Positions 27,421 to 36,486 are shown, numbered from the stretch's first letter. The stretch: 64,000 bases of DNA from Lewinellaceae bacterium (GCA_020636375.1 JACJXZ010000022.1:103825-167824); one strand, 5' to 3'. The notes: generated from the letters alone by a model not told the origin. Made by a program: numbers and translations.

Positions 27421-28134
27421 ATGGCAGATACTATAAATGACGCTTATGTTCAGGCTTTGCTAAACGGATTAAGCCCGGCAAGCTGGGTGCAGTTGGATGA
27501 AACCGATGTCAGTATATTTGACCACAATCGGCTCCTGGCGGCAACGGTACATTGCCTGAGGAAAAACAACGACGGGGAGGCCCCAAGGTTTTTACTCGTC
27601 AAAGGCGCAGTGTCCGGCATTCAACCCTTCATTTACTATGATGTTGGCGGCGAACAGATCGATGATGCGAAAAAGGCCTCCAAGCGCCTGCGCGGGCGTT
27701 CCTTTTTGGTGGCGTATTTTTGCCAGGTTGTAGCCGAGTACCTCATAGAACACCTGAAGCTGGAACAGGCGAATATTCTTTTTGTGGGGGGCGGCCATTT
27801 CAACCTGTTATTGCCGGATACTGACAAAACAAGAACCGATTTGGCCCGCCTGCAGAAGCAACTCAACCTGGGTATCTTTAAAAACATAGGCATGCAACTG
27901 AACCTGCTGCTGGCATGGGTGGAAGCCGGCGCCGACCTGTTTCAAAATGCCAACGAATGCTACCGGCTGGTCAGTGACCGGCTTGAGCACCAAAAGCAGC
28001 GACGGTATATCAATCATTTGGCTGAATTCTTTGATCAGGAAGGCTCGCATAAAGATTATAAAAAAACCGAGGAAGAACACGAGCAAATAGGGACGCTGGT
28101 CCCCTATGCAGAATTTCTCCTGGAGGTATACTAG
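27421..28134 (+). pseudogene. cas10: Cas10 (Csm1/Cmr2-type) fragment truncated by IS630
   Basis: A 237-residue fragment. Residues 60-130 (LLVKGAVSGIQPFIY, SKRLRGRSFLV, NILFVGGGHFNLLLPDT) match the first palm domain of Cas10. The segment TDVSIFDHNRLLAATVHCL resembles the end of a Cas10 HD domain, but no HD motif precedes it. The second palm with GGDD is missing. The TAG stop is made of TA from the chromosome (28132-28133) and the first G of the IS630 element, so the insertion created the stop. Type III interference and cyclic-oligoadenylate synthesis are therefore lost. Confidence 0.75.
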
Positions 28135-28199
28135 GCGCGGTCACCAGAGGTGAAAAGTTGGAGAGTACCTATCTTTGTTGGTGACCAAACCCACAAAAT

Positions 28200-29420
28200 A
28201 TGTACTCTCCGATAATCAGCGAAGCTGACTATGAATATGCAAGGTACTACAAAAAGTACGGTTGTTCACCATTAATCCGGCAGCGCATGCATGTACTATG
28301 CCTTCGAGCTATCCCGATGGCTATCGGGACGCCCCGGGGCTTGTGCCGAGGCGGCAGACGTACACCCGAACTCGGTTACCCGGTGGACAAAGGCTTATAT
28401 GGAACGAGGGCGGGCCGGGCTGCTGGCAGTAGAGTGCTATCGCCCTGCCAGCGATTTGGTAACCTATGCCGACAAGATCAAGGCTGATTTTGACAAGGAC
28501 CCGCCTCGTTGTGCCAGCGAGGCGCGCAAACGGATCAAGCAGCTAACCGGCTTAGAGCGTGGAATGACTCAAGTGCGCAAATTTGTCAAGCACGTGCTCA
28601 AGTTTCGCTACCGTAAGTTCCGCCCCCTGCCAGGAGGGAAGATGCCTATCGAAGAGTTAGGGATTGCGCAACAATAAATTACCCATTTATACTCGTTCTT
28701 TTGCGCGCTGGCGGCGTTGCCAAGCCTCGCCGTAGCGCTGCTATGCCTGCGTTTGGCGCCTTGCCAGCACACAAAATAACTTCGTCTATTCTGTGTAACT
28801 TATTATTGCGCAATCCCTTAGCCGCCAAGCAGGCGGCTTTTCTTGGACAGACGCTGAACCCCTTGTTGGATAAGGCGTCCCGGGGAGTAGCTGACGTGTT
28901 CTTTGTCGATGCGGCACACCCCGTACAAGGCTTTCATAGCGGCCACGTATGGAGCGAGAAGCCCGTCTGCGTCAGGACATCAAGCGGCCGGCAGCGAGTG
29001 AACATCCTGGGGGCTATGCATGCTGCCACGCATGAATTGTACAGCATCAGCACTACAGATTATATCAAGGCAACAACAGTTGTCGAGCTCATTAGCTTCC
29101 TTCGCGAAGAGCTGCCGGGCAGGAGGATACACCTGGTTTTGGACAACGCCCGCTATCAAAGGTGCAAATTGGTGGCCAAGGCCGCCAGGAAATACCGGGT
29201 TCACCTGGTATTCCTGCCCCCATATTCGCCTAACCTGAACCTGATCGAACGGTTTTGGAAATATCTCAAAAAGAAAGTTTTGGCTGGCTTTCATTACCCC
29301 ACTAAAGAGGCCTTCGTTGAAGCCATTGACAACTTTATTGACGAAGTCAATGAAGGGCTGCACGAAAATGAAATCGACGAATTGATGAACCTTAAATTCC
29401 AGCTCCTTGAAGCCGCTTGA
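28200..29420 (+). pseudogene. IS630-type transposase, frameshifted and MITE-disrupted
   Basis: The N-terminal helix-turn-helix part (from MYSPIISEADYEYARYYKKY) shifts frame near 28310, where a palindrome TCCCGATGGCTATCGGGA sits. It then continues in a second frame to 28659, where a 158-bp MITE is inserted. The catalytic part resumes at 28818 with VFFVDAAH (first Asp), HLVLDNARYQ (second Asp) and PPYSPNLNLIERFWKYLKKK (Glu). Removing the MITE and one TTA restores EELAAKQAAF in frame. Probably inactive. Confidence 0.8.
28660..28817. mobile_element. 158-bp MITE with TTA target duplication, inside IS630 transposase
   Basis: The terminal inverted repeats GGGATTGCGCAAC.AATAA and its near-perfect complement enclose a long internal palindrome (GCGCTGGCGGCG... 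/ ...GGCGCCTTGCCAGC). TTA flanks it at 28657-28659 and 28818-28820. It resembles the element at 38956-39114 in length, TNA duplication and core (GACGAAG.TATTTT, GCATAG..G.GCTACG). TNA duplications suggest mobilisation by an IS5-type (IS1031-like) transposase (inference). Confidence 0.85.
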
Positions 29421-29448
29421 CATTTTCACCTCTGGTGACCGAGCGGTG

Positions 29449-29497
29449 TATAGCAAAAAAGCCTTCAGACCTTTAGGCTGGATCAAACCGAAAAGAG
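29449..29497 (+). other. short segment between IS630 and IS66
   Basis: In the frame of the cas10 fragment this reads YSKKAFRPLGW after the IS is removed. It may be a few more codons of cas10 or IS66 left flank; no IS66-type left end (GTAAGCG) was found here. Confidence 0.3.
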
Positions 29498-29791
29498 ATG
29501 AAGCAAAAGACCTCGGAAGCGATGCGGCCGATAGTGGAGGCGTATGCCCAATACCCAGGCAGCAAAAAAGCTTTTTGTGCGGAACATGGCCTGGCAGCCC
29601 ATATCCTGGACTACTGGCGGCGCAAATTTCATGGCTCGCAGGCGGAGCCTTCAGGTTTTATCGCCTTGGAAGTAGGCGCAGGCTCTTCTGCCCCCAGCAT
29701 AGAGCTACACTACCCCAACGGCGTCCGAGCCATCGTGCCGGCTGGCCTGCCTGCAGAAGTGTTGCAAATCCTGATCGCTATCGGCAGCTGA
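29498..29791 (+). CDS. tnpA: IS66 accessory protein TnpA
   Basis: A 97-residue protein: an N-terminal helix-turn-helix-like part (AYAQYPGSKKAFCAEHGLAA, then YWRRKFHG) and a C-terminal IELHYPNGVRAIVPAGLP that matches the end of IS66 TnpA. The stop TGA overlaps the tnpB ATG by one base, the normal IS66 arrangement. Intact. Confidence 0.85.
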   Translation: MKQKTSEAMRPIVEAYAQYPGSKKAFCAEHGLAAHILDYWRRKFHGSQAEPSGFIALEVGAGSSAPSIELHYPNGVRAIVPAGLPAEVLQILIAIGS

Positions 29792-30210
29792 TGTTTTCCC
29801 TCAACGAACGGAACCGGTATTTCCTGTACCGCTCGGCCACCGACATGCGCAAAGGCTTTGACGGCCTGAGCGGGGTGGTCCGCAACAGCCTGGGCATGGG
29901 CCCGCTGTCGGGCGACGTGTTCATTTTTCTCAACCGGCGGCGCACTCACATGAAGCTATTGGTGTGGGAAGAAAGCGGTTTTGTGGTGTATTACAAACGG
30001 CTGGAAAGAGGCCGGTTCGAATATCCCCATATAGATGGATCAGGGCGGAGTATCGTGATTTCCTGGCGGCAATTGATGTTCATCATAGAAGGGCATAGAG
30101 CTAAAATCAGTACGGCAGCGCAAGCGGTTCTCCCAGGCGAAAAAAGCCGGCAAAACGGGGTGAAAAAGCTAGGCCGCTTCCTTTGTTTTTCGTATTTTGA
30201 GGACAGATGA
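29791..30210 (+). CDS. tnpB: IS66 protein TnpB (Orf2-like)
   Basis: A 139-residue protein with the family signature YRSATDMRKGFDGLSGVV, GDVFIFLNRRRTHMKLLVWE and GFVVYYKRLERGRFEYP. TnpB proteins are required for IS66 transposition by an unknown mechanism. It overlaps tnpC by four bases (ATGA). Intact. Confidence 0.9.
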   Translation: MFSLNERNRYFLYRSATDMRKGFDGLSGVVRNSLGMGPLSGDVFIFLNRRRTHMKLLVWEESGFVVYYKRLERGRFEYPHIDGSGRSIVISWRQLMFIIEGHRAKISTAAQAVLPGEKSRQNGVKKLGRFLCFSYFEDR

Positions 30211-31157
30211 AAGGGTATATCGAGATAGAAAAATACCATGCTTTACAGGCCGAATCGCAGGCAACCATCAAGGCGCTGAGCGAACAGCTTGAATCCTTGA
30301 AATTTCAGTTGGAGCAATTGAAACGCATGGTGTTTGGCGCTAAGAGCGAGCGCTATATACCCGACAAGCCTGATGAACAGCTGTCCCTTTTCGAAGTAGC
30401 CGCCAAAGCTCCAGCCGGGGAAGAAAAGGTGAGCGTGCCAGCTCATGAGCGCAAGAAAGGCAAGCCTAAAAGGAAACCGGCCCGCCTGGTGCTGCCCGAG
30501 CGCCTCAGGCGGGAAGAGCACACCATTGAGCCGCAGGGCGTTGACTTGTCAAATATGGTGCGTATCGGCGAAGAACGCACCGAAATGCTGTGTTACACCC
30601 CAGCCGAACTGTTTGTTAAAGTGATTGTGCGGCCCAAGTACGCCCCCATGCCGGCGGCCCCCGGAGAAATGATGTCTATGACCAGATCCGCACGCTGTAT
30701 CCGGCGCTAACCCATTACCACTGCCTGGGCCATAGCCGACGGGAGTTTGAAAAAGCCCTGGGCAACGACGCCCAACGGGCCGGTCATGCCTTGGAACAAT
30801 TCCAGCAGTTGTATGCCATAGAACGCCAGGCCCGTGAGCAGGGGCTGGATGCCGATGCCATCTATGCCTTGCGCCAGACTTCGGCGTGAGCACAGTCGAA
30901 CGCAAGAAGCCCGGCCAGTATTGGAAGAGCTGTTCGACTGGATGGAAGAGCAATCTCCCGGGCTGCCTCCCAGCAGCCCCATCGCCAAAGCGATGGGCTA
31001 TATGCTCAAGCGAAAGGAGCGGATGATGCACTACCTCAGCGATGGAAGGCTGTTGATCGATACCAACTCCACCGAAAACCTGATCCGCCCCGTCGCCGTT
31101 GGCCGCCGCAATTATCTCTTTGCCGGCTCACACTGCCTGTCCCGTACACGAAGTGTC

Positions 31158-33211
31158 AGGAAATTTTCAGGCATAATTTGTTTTAGCCTTTTCAAATTAC
31201 ATCCATTATCCGTAAATTTACGGCACAGCGGCACAATAATTTATTTTGAACATATGTGTTTCGTTCACATTATTGCTGTTTTTCATCAAATCCTCATTGC
31301 CAAATAGTTAGCCAATTTTGGTGTTTGGCGTTTAAGTATGTATATTTTATATATGTTCATATTCGATTAGTTTTCCAACCCTATTGCTTATGCCTCCTGC
31401 CTCCCATTTGCCTGACAGCTCCCTTGCTAAAACTTTAAACCTTCGCGAAGACGACTTAGCGGGCAAAAAATTGCTCATGCTCGCCGAAGGCGCCTCTGGC
31501 TTAGGCCCGAAGGAAGCCGCACAAAGATACGGCTATTCCGAGCAGCGCTACCACCAATTGCTCAAGGCCTTTAAGGCCGAAGGCTCCCAGGCTTTGGTTA
31601 ACAAAAAACCTGGCCCTAAAACGAAGCCAGTGCGCACCGAGCCAGTGAAGAACCTTGTCATCCGCTACAAGTTTTTGGGATCCAGCAAAGCAAAGCACTG
31701 AGGCGATCGGTCAAAAAAAACTTCGCCAAGAGGTATAAAATCAGCCGCAGCAGCGTACGGCGCATTTTAGCCGAATACGGGCTGGAAAAAAAATTGTTTA
31801 AGCACCCGCCGCCTCAACCAGGTAAAACAGTAGTGGAGCAACAGGTAAGCAAGCGCCGCAAAGCCAGGCTAAAAATAAGCCCCTCGTCTAACGAGCGGCG
31901 TTTGCGCCAGCAGCCAGGTAGCGCGTTTCCGGCACTCACCGGGCTTGATGCTCCTGCTTCCCTTCCATTTAAAGCTAGGCGCCTGGTACATGCTGCGCAG
32001 CAATACTTGGGGACAGGAGATAGCCTGGCTTGCCGCATGGTACCTCAGATGGTTCATGAAGCGGCTATTTGCACCAACCGCATCAGAGCCAAGAATACCC
32101 TGTGCAACCAAGGCTTTGCCCTCGCCAACGGGCTTTCTTTCCTGCCAACCGACAAGCAAATCCATGAGCTGTCCTGCTACTAAAAAACATCGAACAATCC
32201 CAGGCTTTGCAATTGGCCCTGGCCCAGCGCAGGAAACAATTAGGCCATTACAACGAAGCAAACATCCTGGCCCTGGACCCCCACCGCATCGTCACCCAGT
32301 CTGGCCGCATCATGCCGCGCAAGAAGAAAATGCCCAGGGAAAAAGCCGCTAAAATGATGCAAACCTTCTTTTGCAACGATGCCTTGTCCGGGCAGCCTTT
32401 TGGCTTCGGCATTGCTTCGCCGGGGCGTTCCTGTACCAGGGCAAGCACTCAGCTGCTTTCTTTTTTAGAGCAAATTGGCCTGCCTTCGGCTTTGCTCTTG
32501 GCCGATACGGAACATTATACCGTAGAGTTGCTAAGCACTATCCTGGAGCACCCCAGCTTCGACATTATAGTGCCTGCCCCTAACGCCAAGCACGTCCGAC
32601 AGCTTTACCCGACCATGGAGTTCAAACAACATTGGCCTGGCTATGCCCTTACGAAGCGCCCTTTTTTCAATTCAAAGGGCCATGAGCAAACCTTTCAGCT
32701 TATCGTTCAAAGAACCGGGTTGACCAAGTTTTCCTATAAACCTTTTGTTTCCACTTCCAGCCAAGAGGCTTTCTTGCAAGTCAGCCAACACTACCCCAAA
32801 CGCTGGGCTATTGAGGACTTCTTTAATTTTGAAAGTACTGCTGTGGGATGGAACCGCGCCGCTACTATGAACCTCAATGTCCGCCTGGCTAAACAAACGG
32901 CTGCCCTGTTAGCCCAAGCCGCCTGTTTCGAGCTCAAGCAATTGCTGCCTCAGCCTTTCAGCCAATGGACGGCTCAACACTTGGCCAAAAGCGTCTTCCT
33001 GGATTTCGATGGCAGCCTCAAAGTCAAGGACGACACCATTGTCATTACTTTTATGGCGTGCCTGAAAAATTGGGGCTCCACCAGCATTATACCCGTTTGC
33101 CTCAACGCTTAGCCCGCAGCGGCATCGACCCCAGAGTCCCTTGGTTATGCAATTTCAAAGTAGATTTCGTTTTTAAGTGAAACTATAATAAATTATGCCT
33201 GAAAATTCCCT
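31158..33211 (+). mobile_element. IS4-like element, 2054 bp, with 14-bp target duplication
   Basis: The terminal inverted repeats AGGAAATTTTCAGGCATAAT and AGGGAATTTTCAGGCATAAT (one mismatch) bound the element. The direct repeat GTACACGAAGTGTC is at 31144-31157 and 33212-33225. The target is itself a palindrome (TCCCGTACACGAAGTGTCGG). Long duplications of 11-14 bp are known for IS4-group elements. It is inserted in tnpC of IS66. Confidence 0.85.
31390..33180 (+). pseudogene. IS4-like/ISNCY-type transposase with several frameshifts
   Basis: The N-terminal helix-turn-helix region (GLGPKEAAQRYGYSEQRYHQ) runs to about 31680, shifts frame (SRSSVRRILAEYGLEKKLFK), and is disrupted again to about 32200. 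It then reads through ILALDPHRIVTQSGRIMPRK, LLADTEHYTVELLSTIL (an acidic position) and KRWAIEDFFNFESTAVGWNR (the Y/W..E region). A last shift near 33050 leads to GLHQHYTRLPQRLARSG and the true end VDFVFK. At least three frameshifts; presumably dead, though sequence error cannot be excluded. Confidence 0.7.
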
Positions 33212-33404
33212 GTACACGAAGTGTCGGGAAAGGGGCGCAAACCGCCGCCATCTTTTACAGCTTCTTCGCCTGCTGCAAACTCAACGGCGTCGATCCCGTC
33301 GAATGGCTGGAGGACGTCATGATCCGGTTGCCGGATCACCCGGTCAACCGGATTGAGGAGCTTCTGCCGCATCTTTGGAAAAAGCTGAGGATTGCAAGAT
33401 GTAG

Positions 33405-33421
33405 TTCACCGGACGCTTACC
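33405..33421 (+). repeat. IS66 right terminal inverted repeat
   Basis: GTTCACCGGACGCTTAC is the complement of a typical IS66 end (GTAAGCG...). It marks the right boundary of the IS66 element; the left end is not found, so the element or its flank has been deleted. Confidence 0.65.
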
Positions 33422-33691
33422 CTGCAGCGTTGGCAAAAACTGGAAGCCCAGATCAGGCGGGGTACCGGCAAGCGGGAGGACCTGGCTACAGACTTGAATG
33501 TCATCCACCAATCTGTGGTAGGTTTGATCAACACCACCACGGAAGCCGAAGCCGCCGCTTACGAGTATTTCGGGCAAAACCTACCGCTGTTGTGGCAATA
33601 TCCGGAAAAGGCCTACTTCGCCAACTCCGTTTTTTCTATCCATGCCCGACTGGAGGAGATGATGGCATATTTGAAGTACAAACAAAGCTAA
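33422..33691 (+). pseudogene. orphan C-terminal fragment, helical protein of unknown family
   Basis: After the IS66 right end an open frame of about 90 residues continues (LQRWQKLEAQIRRGTGKRED, then TEAEAAAYEYFGQNLPLLWQ, ending MMAYLKYKQS). It is all-helical and reads as the 3' part of a gene whose start was replaced by IS66. I do not recognise the family. From its place between cas10 and cas6 remnants it could be part of the former type III operon (inference only). It ends 8 bases from the convergent cas6. Confidence 0.5.
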
Positions 33692-33699
33692 ACCTGGCC

Positions 33700-34353
33700 T
33701 TACCCCAACACCCCAAACCCCTGCGTTACCCCCTTCCCCAGGCCGATGTTGGGCGGCAGCAGCAGGTTTGCCTCGAAGCGGACATCAAAAGTCAGGCTCC
33801 TCACCCCCTCAAAACTGCGGATAAGCTGTTGTTCGATCTCCACAATAGCCAACTCGAAGCGTTCCTCGAAGCGGACGCCCACGCCGGAGGCGAAGCCCAG
33901 GATATGCCCCGCCAGCACCCGCTCCAGCAGGTGGGCGCGGGCTACCAGCCAGGCCCGGGTTTCCTCAAACCGGCGGTGGTTCTCCTGGTTGAGGGCGAGC
34001 CAGCGGCGCAACCGGTAGGGGCGGGGCGCCGGCGCCAGGCCTACCTCATACTCCTGCGTTTGGGAGCGTGCCAGCCGGGCCCGGAGCTTCCGGCGCGTAA
34101 AGGACAGCTCCCAATCCGCCTGCCGGAAAAGGTGGCGGGCTTCTGCAACCGCTTCCCCGATGAACAGTATAGCCGGGCGGCCCTCCAGGGCTTTGTACTG
34201 GATCAGCGGATAACGGTAGTGATAGCCGTTGCCTCCTTCCTCATTGTTGTGGTTGTGGAATATCTCCTGCTCAATCCCCACTTTTTCGATCACCGCCCCG
34301 CGAAAGGCAGGCACTTCAGCGGGGGAAATCTCGGCGTCGAAATCTACTCGCAT
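33700..34353 (-). CDS. cas6: CRISPR endoribonuclease Cas6, full-length copy
   Basis: The protein has 217 residues from the ATG at 34353 (MRVDFDAEISPAEVPAFRG); an ATG at 34371 adds six residues. The first strand region is followed by EQEIFHNHNNEEGGNGYHYR, a histidine-rich segment, then the shared YPLIQYKALEGRPAILFIGE. The C-terminus carries the glycine-rich loop GLGKGVTQGFG. Two ferredoxin-like folds would make up a complete Cas6. It is on the opposite strand to the other cas6 and on the same strand as cas2 and the likely crRNA transcript, so it is the better candidate for processing the array. Confidence 0.8.
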   Translation of the reverse strand: MRVDFDAEISPAEVPAFRGAVIEKVGIEQEIFHNHNNEEGGNGYHYRYPLIQYKALEGRPAILFIGEAVAEARHLFRQADWELSFTRRKLRARLARSQTQEYEVGLAPAPRPYRLRRWLALNQENHRRFEETRAWLVARAHLLERVLAGHILGFASGVGVRFEERFELAIVEIEQQLIRSFEGVRSLTFDVRFEANLLLPPNIGLGKGVTQGFGVLG

Positions 34354-34504
34354 GATGGAGAGGAGTGGCATATTGGCAATTTTGATAAAGATAAGGTATG
34401 AGGCGCAATTTTCAATTTTGTAGTCATTTCGGAAGGGCTGCCGGGCAAAGCGCAGCCGGCAGGCAGGGGAATAGAGTAGGGGAGAGGGCCTTTCGCCAGT
34501 ACGT

Positions 34505-35071
34505 TCATCCCCCCTTCAGCAATTGCTCGTAAACCGCCCGGTAGTCGTACTTCGAAATGATCATCCACTCGCTTGCGTCATGGGCGAAAACGATCTCTTT
34601 ATCATGCATAGTTTCGATCAACTCGATCAATATAGAAAGCCCTTCCAGCGCCGCTTCCTTTTCCCCGTCTTCTGCCAGCTCGCAGGCACGGCCCAGCCAG
34701 GTGGAGAGCTCGTCGAACCAGGCCTCCGTCTGCGGCGGCACATAATTGTAGTTTTTCGAATTCATCTCAAAGGGAGCGTAGTACTTGCCCGCCAGGGAGT
34801 CCTGCCGGAACCGGTGTATCGCTTCGAGGACTTGACCGGGTGAGAGGGGGCGAACGAAGTGTTCACGCGCAAAATCGCCAAAGAGGGTTTCGAGCTGGAA
34901 GCTGTCAACGGCGATCAGGACGGCTTCCAGCCAGGCCAGCAGCTGCTCTTTATCCTGTGTAGCCAACTGTTCCAGTATCCTGTGCTTGTCCAGATACCCG
35001 GAGGGAATCTCGGGGTAGCGCCCCCGGTATATGCTTATCAGTTGTTCGCGGGTGATGTCGTCGAGGTACAT
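34505..35071 (-). CDS. hypothetical protein, upstream of cas6
   Basis: A 188-residue, mostly helical, acidic protein (LDDITREQLISIYRGRYPEI near the start; TWLGRACELAEDGEKEAALE in the last third). No signal peptide or membrane span. I do not recognise a family. It lies 150 bases upstream of the full-length cas6 on the same strand, so co-transcription is possible but not required. Confidence 0.6.
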   Translation of the reverse strand: MYLDDITREQLISIYRGRYPEIPSGYLDKHRILEQLATQDKEQLLAWLEAVLIAVDSFQLETLFGDFAREHFVRPLSPGQVLEAIHRFRQDSLAGKYYAPFEMNSKNYNYVPPQTEAWFDELSTWLGRACELAEDGEKEAALEGLSILIELIETMHDKEIVFAHDASEWMIISKYDYRAVYEQLLKGG

Positions 35072-35298
35072 GGCTGAATAATTTCAATAATACTTATCCG
35101 ATTAGCATAGGCATCTTTGCTGATGGCTTCTGCTTTTGTCAGCAATTCCCGCTTTTAGTGGCAGATTTTATCAACGTAGTTTTACGGTTGCTCTAATCGC
35201 TGTAGGGTAAAGGTAAAAATACTCCGCCTATTACACCCGGATTTTTCTTGCCATACCCCCGGAAAACCCTTATTTTTGCTATAACTGATACTATTATT

Positions 35299-35856
35299 AT
35301 GAGCGTACAAGACCTAAAGGCTGCGATAGATAAACTTGAACCGGCAGAACTCAAAGCACTGGCTGATTTCATCGCCGAGCGCATCTCTGATTATCCGGCT
35401 GAAATGGATGAGGCCCGCTTTTGGAGTATTATCGAGCAGTTGGATTGGCAACAGGAAGGGGATGATGATGCGGTATTGGCGCCGGCGGCAACCGCTTTGA
35501 GCCATTTTTCGGAAACAGCCATCCGTGCCTTTGCGGATATTCAGGCAAAGCTGCTGTATCAACTAGACGGCAAAAGTTATGCTGATGCCTATGCCGCTGA
35601 AGAGGACTATTTATCTGCCGATGGTTTTCTCTACGCCCGTTGCGCTGTTGTCGCCAATGGCCGTGAAACTTATTACAAAATCCTTTCTCATCCCGAACAA
35701 ATGCCTTCGGATATAGAGTTTGAAGCCTTGCTCCGCCTACCTGAGCAGGCTTGGCGATTGCGCACCGGCAAAACGTCCTGGGATTACTTGCCTGCCTACA
35801 ATTACGAAACAGGCTTCAATGAAGAAGGCTGGGGGTCGTTGGCTATCAAGCTATGA
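35299..35856 (+). CDS. DUF4240 domain protein
   Basis: The protein has 185 residues from the ATG at 35299. Residues 36-60 (MDEARFWSIIEQLDWQ) are the signature start of DUF4240, followed by LSHFSETAIRAFADIQAKLL and a GFLYARCAVVANGRETYYKI segment. An N-terminal 35-residue helical extension (LKAAIDKLEPAELKALADFI) precedes it. DUF4240 proteins often occur near polymorphic toxins, and an immunity-like role has been suggested by context. It is directly followed by a small nuclease-like gene 7 bases downstream, which fits that idea. Confidence 0.75.
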   Translation: MSVQDLKAAIDKLEPAELKALADFIAERISDYPAEMDEARFWSIIEQLDWQQEGDDDAVLAPAATALSHFSETAIRAFADIQAKLLYQLDGKSYADAYAAEEDYLSADGFLYARCAVVANGRETYYKILSHPEQMPSDIEFEALLRLPEQAWRLRTGKTSWDYLPAYNYETGFNEEGWGSLAIKL

Positions 35857-35863
35857 TATAGGT

Positions 35864-36175
35864 ATGCATGGTAACAACAAAAAGAACCGCCGAAAATTCC
35901 ACCTGTACGAAATTAGGGATACAACGGAGGATGACGTCTATAAATATGGAATCTCCTCGGACCCTATCAATGAAAAAGATCAATTATCCAAGCGGATTAG
36001 GGACCAAGTGAGCCTGTTTAACCGGATTGTTGGTTTTGCCCGATTCATTGGCAGGATTCTAGCCCGTGGTATTGGAGGCCGCAAAAGGGCAGGCGAAATA
36101 GAAGAGGAACACATCCAAAACTATGTTGCGGAGTATGGTAAAAGGCCTCGTGGCAACCCGCCTCGTAAAAAATAG
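35864..36175 (+). CDS. small URI/GIY-YIG-fold nuclease-like protein (Tox-URI2-like)
   Basis: The protein has 103 residues from the ATG at 35864. FHLYEIRDTTEDDVYKYGIS resembles the GIY-YIG/URI start, with DQLSKRIRDQVSLFN and a Glu-rich GEIEEEHIQNYVAEYGKRPR end. This is the layout of the URI-fold toxin domain found at the C-terminus of polymorphic toxins (Tox-URI2), here as a free-standing protein. It is basic and leaderless. It is coupled to the DUF4240 gene by seven bases, suggesting a nuclease with a protective partner. Activity is not proven. Confidence 0.5.
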   Translation: MHGNNKKNRRKFHLYEIRDTTEDDVYKYGISSDPINEKDQLSKRIRDQVSLFNRIVGFARFIGRILARGIGGRKRAGEIEEEHIQNYVAEYGKRPRGNPPRKK

Positions 36176-36239
36176 AAATAAACAGGCACCCTTCTGTTCA
36201 TCAGGGCGAGGCTGGATGGCTATTTCAGCAGTTGGAGCG

Positions 36240-36486
36240 CAGCGACATCCCGATCGAACGAGCTTTTAAGCGAGTGAGCATCGGGACCTACCTTAATCTG
36301 GATGGCTCTTCCCGCTTTAGTTACGCAACGCATCACTGCGTTCTGCTGCTTCACTAGAAAAGCGGGATTTCGGCAAAGCCTCAACCTACTACAATACTTT
36401 CCTGAAATGGCTGGAGCATAGCGACAGTCCCGTTCTTTAGAAGTAGTTGGTGAAACTCTGAAGAACCTTACTACTTCTTGAACGGA
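36240..36486. repeat. three palindromic hairpins at the array's far end
   Basis: Three hairpins follow one another: CCCGAT...ATCGGG (about 36249-36286), CCCGCTTT...AAAAGCGGG (about 36311-36367, with an inner CGCAACGC/GCGTTCTGC stem) and CCGTTC.AGAAGTAGT / ACTACTTCT.GAACGG (about 36430-36486). Each abuts a broken CRISPR repeat piece (GCGACA..TCC on one side, CCTACC on another). Confidence 0.65.

Larger units (their letters stand above)
28134..29448 (+). mobile_element. IS630-family element
   Basis: Inverted ends CGGTCACCAGAGGTGAAAA (28138-28156) and TTTTCACCTCTGGTGACCG (29424-29442) flank a degenerate DDE transposase. TA dinucleotides at 28132-28133 and 29449-29450 fit the IS630/Tc1 target. 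The outermost few bases of the two ends differ in length, so exact boundaries carry an error of a few bases. It interrupts the cas10 fragment. Confidence 0.75.
30207..33390 (+). pseudogene. tnpC: IS66 transposase TnpC, internally deleted and split by an IS4-like element
   Basis: The N-terminal part (30207-30700) has the leucine-rich coiled coil and KRMVFGAKSERY. A deletion then joins PAAPGEM to the YDQIRTLYPALTHYHCLGH region, losing the first catalytic part. The frame is broken again near 30885, where a TTCGGCGTGAGC sequence is inserted. The C-terminal part (RLLIDTNSTENLIRPVAVGR, NYLFAGSH) stops at 31157 and resumes at 33212 with AAIFYSFFACCKLNG and WLEDVMIRLPDHP. Deleting the inserted element with one target copy joins the two parts in frame. 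Inactive. Confidence 0.8.

Noticed and set aside
36240..36486. Retron msr-msd RNA next to the reverse transcriptase remnant
   Set aside because: The hairpins are 7 kb from the RT fragment, lack a retron layout and are bound to CRISPR repeat pieces.
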